Positions 6,959 to 11,006 of a DNA stretch of 11,006 nucleotides are shown here, piece by piece. This stretch comes from JBPESN01 sp051710625. Lineage in GTDB: Bacteria > Pseudomonadota > Gammaproteobacteria > Enterobacterales > Enterobacteriaceae. The stretch is taken from positions 1 through 11,006 of the forward strand of contig NZ_JBPESN010000074.1 in assembly GCF_051710625.1 (NCBI RefSeq). The letters are read 5' to 3'. Position 1 is the first letter of the stretch. Each line of letters begins with the position of its first letter. A program made the translations under genes and the position numbers. The notes below the pieces were generated by a model, which was given only the letters and a program-made list of their open reading frames with translations, had not been told where the DNA came from and searched no databases.

Positions 6959-7693
6959 TCAGCGCTTCAGGGATTCCCGCCGGGCCACTTCCGCATTCAG
7001 TTCGTCGAGCTTGTTTTTCATTACATCCCGACAGTGTCTGGTCAACGCGCGCACCTGCTCCCGGCTGTAGCCGGACGTTTCCGCCGGCGGCAAAATTTCG
7101 ATAATAACCAACCCATTGGACCAGCGATTGAGTTTAATTTTATTTGAAGTATTGGAAACGCAAATCGGCACAATAGGAACGCCTGCGGCAATGGCAGTAT
7201 AAAATGCCCCGATTTTGAACGGGAGCAAACCGCGACCACGGCTGCGGGTGCCTTCCGGAAACATCCAGATGGAAATATTGTGCTTTTTAATGCTCTGCAC
7301 GATTTCAGTAAGCGTGTTGTGGGCGCGGGCGCTGTTATCGCGATCGATAAGCAGATTGCCGGTGAGCCAGTAAAGCGGCCCGAATAGCGGTATCCACAAC
7401 AGGCTTTTTTTCCCCACCGTGACGGTGCGGGGCTGCACCACATACGCGGCGGTGACCATATCGTAATTGTTCTGATGATTGGCGATATAAATGCAATTTT
7501 GCGGCAACGTCACGCCTTCAGGATGGCGGACTTCCACCCGAATGCCAAACAGAGGCGACATACGGCCGAACCAGCGGCCAAAGGTAGCAACATGATGTGG
7601 GTCTCGCGGGCTGAACAAGCAATAAATTAAGCCAAAAACGCAGATCAATATCGACAATAACACCGTCAGAATGGTGCGAACAATAGCGAGCAT
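6959..7693 (-). CDS. plsC: 1-acyl-sn-glycerol-3-phosphate acyltransferase PlsC
   Basis: PlsC transfers an acyl chain from acyl-ACP or acyl-CoA to lysophosphatidic acid, forming phosphatidic acid, the precursor of membrane phospholipids; it acts at the inner membrane. The 244-residue length matches E. coli PlsC (245). Visible features are an N-terminal hydrophobic anchor (about residues 4 to 27), the acyltransferase motif I NHQNNYD (His73 and Asp78 catalytic pair), the GNLLIDR block, motif III FPEGTRSRGRG (from residue 145) and the VPIVPICV motif IV strand. The start has an AGAGGT ribosome-binding site 5 bases upstream. It lies 156 bp downstream of parC, separated by a terminator, so it probably has its own promoter. 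Intact, as expected for an essential enzyme. Confidence 0.97.
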   Translation of the reverse strand: MLAIVRTILTVLLSILICVFGLIYCLFSPRDPHHVATFGRWFGRMSPLFGIRVEVRHPEGVTLPQNCIYIANHQNNYDMVTAAYVVQPRTVTVGKKSLLWIPLFGPLYWLTGNLLIDRDNSARAHNTLTEIVQSIKKHNISIWMFPEGTRSRGRGLLPFKIGAFYTAIAAGVPIVPICVSNTSNKIKLNRWSNGLVIIEILPPAETSGYSREQVRALTRHCRDVMKNKLDELNAEVARRESLKR

Positions 7694-7731
7694 ACTTACC
7701 TCTTAACCTTCAGCCGCCGCTAGTATACCTG

Positions 7732-7737
7732 CTTCCT
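7732..7737 (-). promoter_or_regulatory. Possible -10 element (TATACT) upstream of plsC
   Basis: TATACT on the minus strand lies about 40 bases before the plsC start and downstream of the parC terminator, a sensible place for a plsC promoter. I see no good -35 at standard spacing, so support is weak. Confidence 0.3.
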
Positions 7738-7810
7738 GACAAAATACACGGTTATTCCCCCCGTGTCTGGGTGGCGGTAGAAAACAAAGAAGATTATCAC
7801 CTATCCGCCT

Positions 7811-7842
7811 AGAGAAACCGACCGGACGTCGCACCGGTCGGT
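7811..7842 (-). terminator. Rho-independent terminator of parC
   Basis: On the minus strand ACCGACCGG (7842-7834) pairs perfectly with CCGGTCGGT (7825-7817) across an 8-base loop, followed by TTCTCT. It lies 8 bases beyond the parC stop. The GC-rich 9-bp stem is strong, though the pyrimidine tail is not a pure T-run. Confidence 0.75.
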
Positions 7843-7849
7843 GCGCCTA

Positions 7850-10123
7850 TCAGGCCGTTTCCTCGTCGCCGGAGCCGGCCAGGGGATCGGTGATTTCCAC
7901 CCGGTCGATATGTTGCAGTCCGCGCGGCAACAGCGCCCCCTTACGCCCACGCTCGGCGCTGAATTTCTGCAAATCTTCCGGTCGCAGGGTCAACTTGCGT
8001 TTGCCGACGTAGAACGTCACAGAAGCTTTGGTTGACAGCAGATACAGGCCGGCAAGACGATCTTTGCCCACCGCCGCATCCGCGGAGGGGATGGAGATGA
8101 TTTTATTGCCTTTACCTTTTGACAGCTGCGGCAGATCGTCGACCGGGAACATCAGCAGGCGGCCGGCTTCGGTTAACGCCAATAGCTTATCGGCCGCGCC
8201 GTTTAGCCACAACGGCGGCATGACTTTGGCGTTTTCTGGTAAGGTCAACAGCGCCTTACCGGCGCGATTGCGCACCACCAGATCGCTGAAACTGCACACA
8301 AAGCCGTAGCCGGCATCGGAGGCCATCAGCAGTTTTCGCTCGTCGGCGCCGGTGAGCATCTGCTCAACCGCCGCGCCGGGGGGTAACGTCAGCTTACCGG
8401 TCAGCGGCTCGCCTTGGCCGCGCGCCGAAGGCAGGCCGGCCGGTTCCAGCGCGTAGCTGCGTCCGGTGGAATCAATGAATACCACCGGCTGATTGCTCTT
8501 GCCGCGCACTGACGACAGATAATTATCGCCGGATCGGTAACTGAGCCTTCTCAAATCAATATCGTGGCCCTTGGCGCTGCGCACCCAGCCCATGGTCGAG
8601 AGGATCACCGTCACCGGCTCCGATGGCATAAGCTCATTTTCGCTCAGCGCTTTCGCCTCGCCGCGCTTTATGAGGGGCGAGCGGCGCGCGTCGCCGTAAG
8701 CGGCGGCATCCGCCTCGATTTCTTTTTTCAGCAGGTTGCTCAGCTTGCGTTCAGAGGCGAGGATCGCCTGGATTTTGTCGCGCTCTTTCTTAAGCTCATC
8801 CTGTTCGCCGCGCAGCTTCATTTCTTCCAGTTTGGCCAAATGGCGAAGTTTCAACTCGAGGATGGCATCGGCCTGCGTCTCGCTCAGCTCAAAGCGCTGC
8901 ATCAAAACCTGTTTTGGCTCGTCCTCGGTACGGATGACGTGGATCACCTCATCCAGGTTGAGGTAGGCCACCAGCAGGCCGGTCAGGATATGCAGCCGGC
9001 GCAGGACTTTTTCCAGCCGAAAATTCAGGCGACGGCGCACGGTATCACGGCGATAAATCAGCCATTCCGACAAGATTTCGTGCAGATTTTTTACCGCCGG
9101 CCGGCCGTCCAGCCCGATCATGTTCATGTTGACGCGGTAGGTACGTTCCAAATCGGTCGTGGCAAACAGATGGTTCATCACCTGCGTCAGATCAACGCGA
9201 TTAGAGCGCGGGACGATGACCAAACGAGTCGGGTTTTCATGGTCCGATTCGTCGCGCAGATCCTCGACCATCGGCAATTTTTTTGCGCGCATCTGGCTTG
9301 CTATCTGTTCCAGCACCTTGGCGCCGGACACTTGGTGCGGCAATGCGCTGATAACCGCTTCGCCGTCCTTGACGGTCCACAACGCGCGCATGCGCACGGA
9401 GCCGCGCCCGGTCTGATAGATTTTGCGCAGATCATCCTGCGGGGTAATGATCTCCGCCTCGGTGGGAAAGTCCGGCCCCTTAACATGTTCCAGCAATTGT
9501 TCTAGCGTAGCGGCAGGATTGCCCAACAGCGCAATCGCGGCGGCGGCCACTTCATTGAAGTTATGCGGCGGTATATCGGTCGCCATCCCGACCGCGATGC
9601 CGGTGGTGCCGTTAAGCAACACGTTCGGCAACCGCGCCGGCAGCATTTTCGGCTCATCCAGCGTGCCGTCGAAGTTGGGCACATAGTCGACCGTGCCCTG
9701 CCCCAATTCACCGAGCAACACTTCGGCATAGCGGGACAAGCGGGATTCAGTGTAACGCATGGCGGCGAAGGATTTGGGATCGTCCGGCGCCCCCCAGTTG
9801 CCCTGGCCGTCCACCATCGGATAGCGATAGGAGAAAGGTTGCGCCATCAACACCATAGCCTCATAACAGGCGCTGTCGCCGTGAGGATGGTATTTACCCA
9901 GGACGTCGCCGACGGTGCGTGCCGATTTTTTGTATTTCGCGTTGGCGTTCAGTCCCAGTTCCGACATGGCATAGACGATGCGGCGTTGCACCGGTTTGAG
10001 CCCGTCGCCGATAAACGGCAGCGCGCGATCCATGATGACGTACATGGAATAGTTGAGGTACGCGTTTTCGGTAAATTTATGCAGCGCCAGGCGTTCGGCG
10101 CCGTCATGAGTCAGCTCGCTCAT
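7850..10123 (-). CDS. parC: DNA topoisomerase IV subunit A
   Basis: ParC is the DNA-cleaving subunit of topoisomerase IV, which with ParE decatenates daughter chromosomes. The 757-residue protein aligns with E. coli ParC (752) along its whole length, with four extra residues near the start. The catalytic tyrosine is Tyr124 in AAMRYTESRL (E. coli Tyr120). The quinolone-resistance region reads YHPHGDSACYE with Ser84 and Glu88, the wild-type residues at E. coli positions 80 and 84. The breakage-reunion core, coiled-coil tower (KLEEMKLRGEQDELKKERD) and beta-pinwheel C-terminal domain with its QGEPLTGKL box are present. A GAGGA ribosome-binding site precedes the ATG at slightly long spacing. It is transcribed away from ygiN. 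The parE partner is not in the window. Confidence 0.98.
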   Translation of the reverse strand: MSELTHDGAERLALHKFTENAYLNYSMYVIMDRALPFIGDGLKPVQRRIVYAMSELGLNANAKYKKSARTVGDVLGKYHPHGDSACYEAMVLMAQPFSYRYPMVDGQGNWGAPDDPKSFAAMRYTESRLSRYAEVLLGELGQGTVDYVPNFDGTLDEPKMLPARLPNVLLNGTTGIAVGMATDIPPHNFNEVAAAAIALLGNPAATLEQLLEHVKGPDFPTEAEIITPQDDLRKIYQTGRGSVRMRALWTVKDGEAVISALPHQVSGAKVLEQIASQMRAKKLPMVEDLRDESDHENPTRLVIVPRSNRVDLTQVMNHLFATTDLERTYRVNMNMIGLDGRPAVKNLHEILSEWLIYRRDTVRRRLNFRLEKVLRRLHILTGLLVAYLNLDEVIHVIRTEDEPKQVLMQRFELSETQADAILELKLRHLAKLEEMKLRGEQDELKKERDKIQAILASERKLSNLLKKEIEADAAAYGDARRSPLIKRGEAKALSENELMPSEPVTVILSTMGWVRSAKGHDIDLRRLSYRSGDNYLSSVRGKSNQPVVFIDSTGRSYALEPAGLPSARGQGEPLTGKLTLPPGAAVEQMLTGADERKLLMASDAGYGFVCSFSDLVVRNRAGKALLTLPENAKVMPPLWLNGAADKLLALTEAGRLLMFPVDDLPQLSKGKGNKIISIPSADAAVGKDRLAGLYLLSTKASVTFYVGKRKLTLRPEDLQKFSAERGRKGALLPRGLQHIDRVEITDPLAGSGDEETA

Positions 10124-10400
10124 TGATGATTATTTCCTCTGACCGCGGTATGGCCGCGTGAGCAATCACATTTCTACACCGCGGGTATGGGGTTCGTGAG
10201 CATGATACTACCCTATACGCCCCCTTGTTGTCACAGTACTCGCGCGGGCGCGAAACGGTCGGCGTGGCTAAAGCGCCGACGCATTCAGTATACTAAGAGG
10301 GTCGAATCACGGGTGCGATAAAATATCACGAGCATCCGATCCGGCCCGCGTCTTTGGTTAACTATTGGCGCCCCCGAACGAATGTCAAACAGAAAAAGCG
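10124..10400. other. Divergent parC-ygiN intergenic region
   Basis: No gene is seen. GTCGGCG and CGCCGAC (10258-10264 and 10274-10280) form a 7-bp hairpin with a 9-base loop. The palindrome AGTATACT at 10287-10294 supplies a TATACT -10-like hexamer on both strands, but no matching -35 stands out on either. In E. coli several genes (ygiS, mqsRA, ygiV, ygiW, qseBC, mdaB) separate parC from ygiN; none is recognisable here. Confidence 0.4.
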
Positions 10401-10682
10401 ATGATCACGGTAATTGCAGAAATCAAAGTCAAACCGGGACGGAGAGATGCGGTTTTAGCCGCTATCGAAGCGCTCAGGCCAAACGTACTGGCCGAAGACG
10501 GATGCGGCGAATACACCTTGCTCACCGACTATAAAGTACAAATACCGTGGCGTAAAACCGCTCCCGACTCAATCTTTATGCTGGAACAATGGAAGAGCAT
10601 CCGTCATTTGGAGCAACACCAGCAAACGGCGCATATGGATGCCCACCGCGCCAATATTCGTGACGATGTGATGGATGTGTAG
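10401..10682 (+). pseudogene. ygiN: YgiN-like quinol monooxygenase, C-terminus cut off by an IS element
   Basis: The 93-residue frame matches E. coli YgiN (104 residues), a small ferredoxin-like ABM-fold monooxygenase that acts on menadiol and was proposed to form a quinone redox cycle with MdaB. Shared features are the MITVIAEIKVKPGRRDAVL opening, APDSIFMLEQWKSI and the HLEQHQQTAHM segment. The start at 10401 is preferred over an in-frame ATG 36 bases upstream, because homology begins at MITVIAEI. The E. coli tail after GDVLEM (about 12 residues) is missing: the last codon and the TAG stop at 10680-10682 fall inside the left end of the adjacent insertion sequence. The core fold is intact, so some function may remain; truncated gene is the cautious label. 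Confidence 0.8.
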
Positions 10683-11006
10683 TGGCACACTGAATTTGGC
10701 CACCTGAACAGAGGTGATATGCTCACCTCAGAACAACACGGGTGCACCAATGAAAAGAAGAAATTTTAGTCCTGAATTCAAACGCGAATCCGCTCAACTG
10801 GTTGTCGACCAAAATTATACCGCCGTGCAAGCAGCAAAAGCCATGGACGTCGGCCTTTCTACGACGACAAAATGGGTACAACAACTGCGTGATAAGCGAC
10901 AGGGGAAAACGCCAAAAGCCTCTCCCATAACCCCGGAACAAATCGAAATACGTGAGCTCAAGAAGAAGGTACAACGCATTGAAATGGAAAACGAAATATT
11001 AAAAAA
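10678..11006 (+). mobile_element. IS3-family insertion sequence (IS911 group), left end, partial
   Basis: The element is recognised from its OrfA and from a terminal sequence beginning TGTAGTGGCACACTG, with the TG start typical of IS3-family ends. The exact first base is inferred from where ygiN homology stops; TG recurs at 10676, so a two-base ambiguity remains. The right end, OrfB and target duplication are beyond the window. Confidence 0.8.
10750..11006 (+). CDS. IS911-like transposase OrfA, partial (runs off the right edge)
   Basis: The frame starts at ATG 10750 and remains open for 85 codons to the edge; OrfA of this group is about 100 residues. It begins MKRRNFSPEFKRESAQLVVD and carries the helix-turn-helix (AAKAMDVGLSTTTKWV, about residues 28 to 43), the SPITPEQIEIRELKKK segment and the start of the leucine-zipper-like helix (QRIEMENEILK) used for multimerisation. 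In IS911, OrfA regulates transposition, and a programmed -1 frameshift joins it to OrfB to make the OrfAB transposase; that part is not visible here. No stop or frameshift is seen. Confidence 0.92.
   Translation, partial: MKRRNFSPEFKRESAQLVVDQNYTAVQAAKAMDVGLSTTTKWVQQLRDKRQGKTPKASPITPEQIEIRELKKKVQRIEMENEILK

Noticed and set aside
8564..9505. 313-codon open frame on the plus strand opposite parC
   Set aside because: It is antisense to a fully conserved parC and its protein composition is that of a shadow frame in GC-rich coding DNA.
7922..10123. Quinolone-resistance change in ParC
   Set aside because: The Ser and Glu at the key positions are wild type (YHPHGDSACYE).

Overview
The window looks like a gammaproteobacterial (Enterobacterales) chromosome. 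Its core genes are close relatives of E. coli parC, plsC, ftsP (sufI), dkgA and ygiN, in the enterobacterial order and orientation. Moderately high GC, many recent pseudogenes, a decayed transposable prophage and an IS3-family element resemble a recently host-restricted symbiont such as Sodalis. The genus is an inference from style, not something the sequence proves.

Layout. (1) Bases 1 to about 4650 hold the early end of a Mu-like transposable prophage, read leftward. A CI-type repressor pseudogene points right, opposite an intact Ner-like regulator. Then come a transposase A pseudogene, a target-capture ATPase B pseudogene and two small early genes, the last cut by the window edge. The genes are packed tightly: ribosome-binding sites overlap the preceding stop codon or lie in the end of the preceding gene. 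The 180-bp ner/repressor spacer holds a plausible early promoter with repeated TTGAT/ATCAA half-sites. (2) Bases 4386 to 4655 are the presumed left end of the prophage, with helically phased TYAAA repeats, three copies of GAGTCCAGAA and a 9-bp inverted repeat. (3) Bases about 4656 to 5095 are the 3' half of dkgA, broken by several indels. (4) Bases 5312 to 10123 carry intact housekeeping genes on the minus strand: parC (topoisomerase IV subunit A), plsC (lysophosphatidic acid acyltransferase) and ftsP (Tat-exported divisome protein). A hairpin terminator separates parC from plsC. (5) Bases 10401 to 10682 are ygiN, whose C-terminus is cut off by the left end of an IS911-group IS3 element running off the right edge.

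How it fits together. The housekeeping trio serves chromosome decatenation, phospholipid synthesis and division and is kept intact. The flanking accessory material is decaying: the prophage seems to have inserted in or beside dkgA and then lost A, B and repressor function by point indels and nonsense changes, and an IS has clipped ygiN. I found no CRISPR array, RNA gene or clearly novel multi-gene system. The most interesting structures are the repeat-rich phage end and the preserved regulatory architecture around broken genes.
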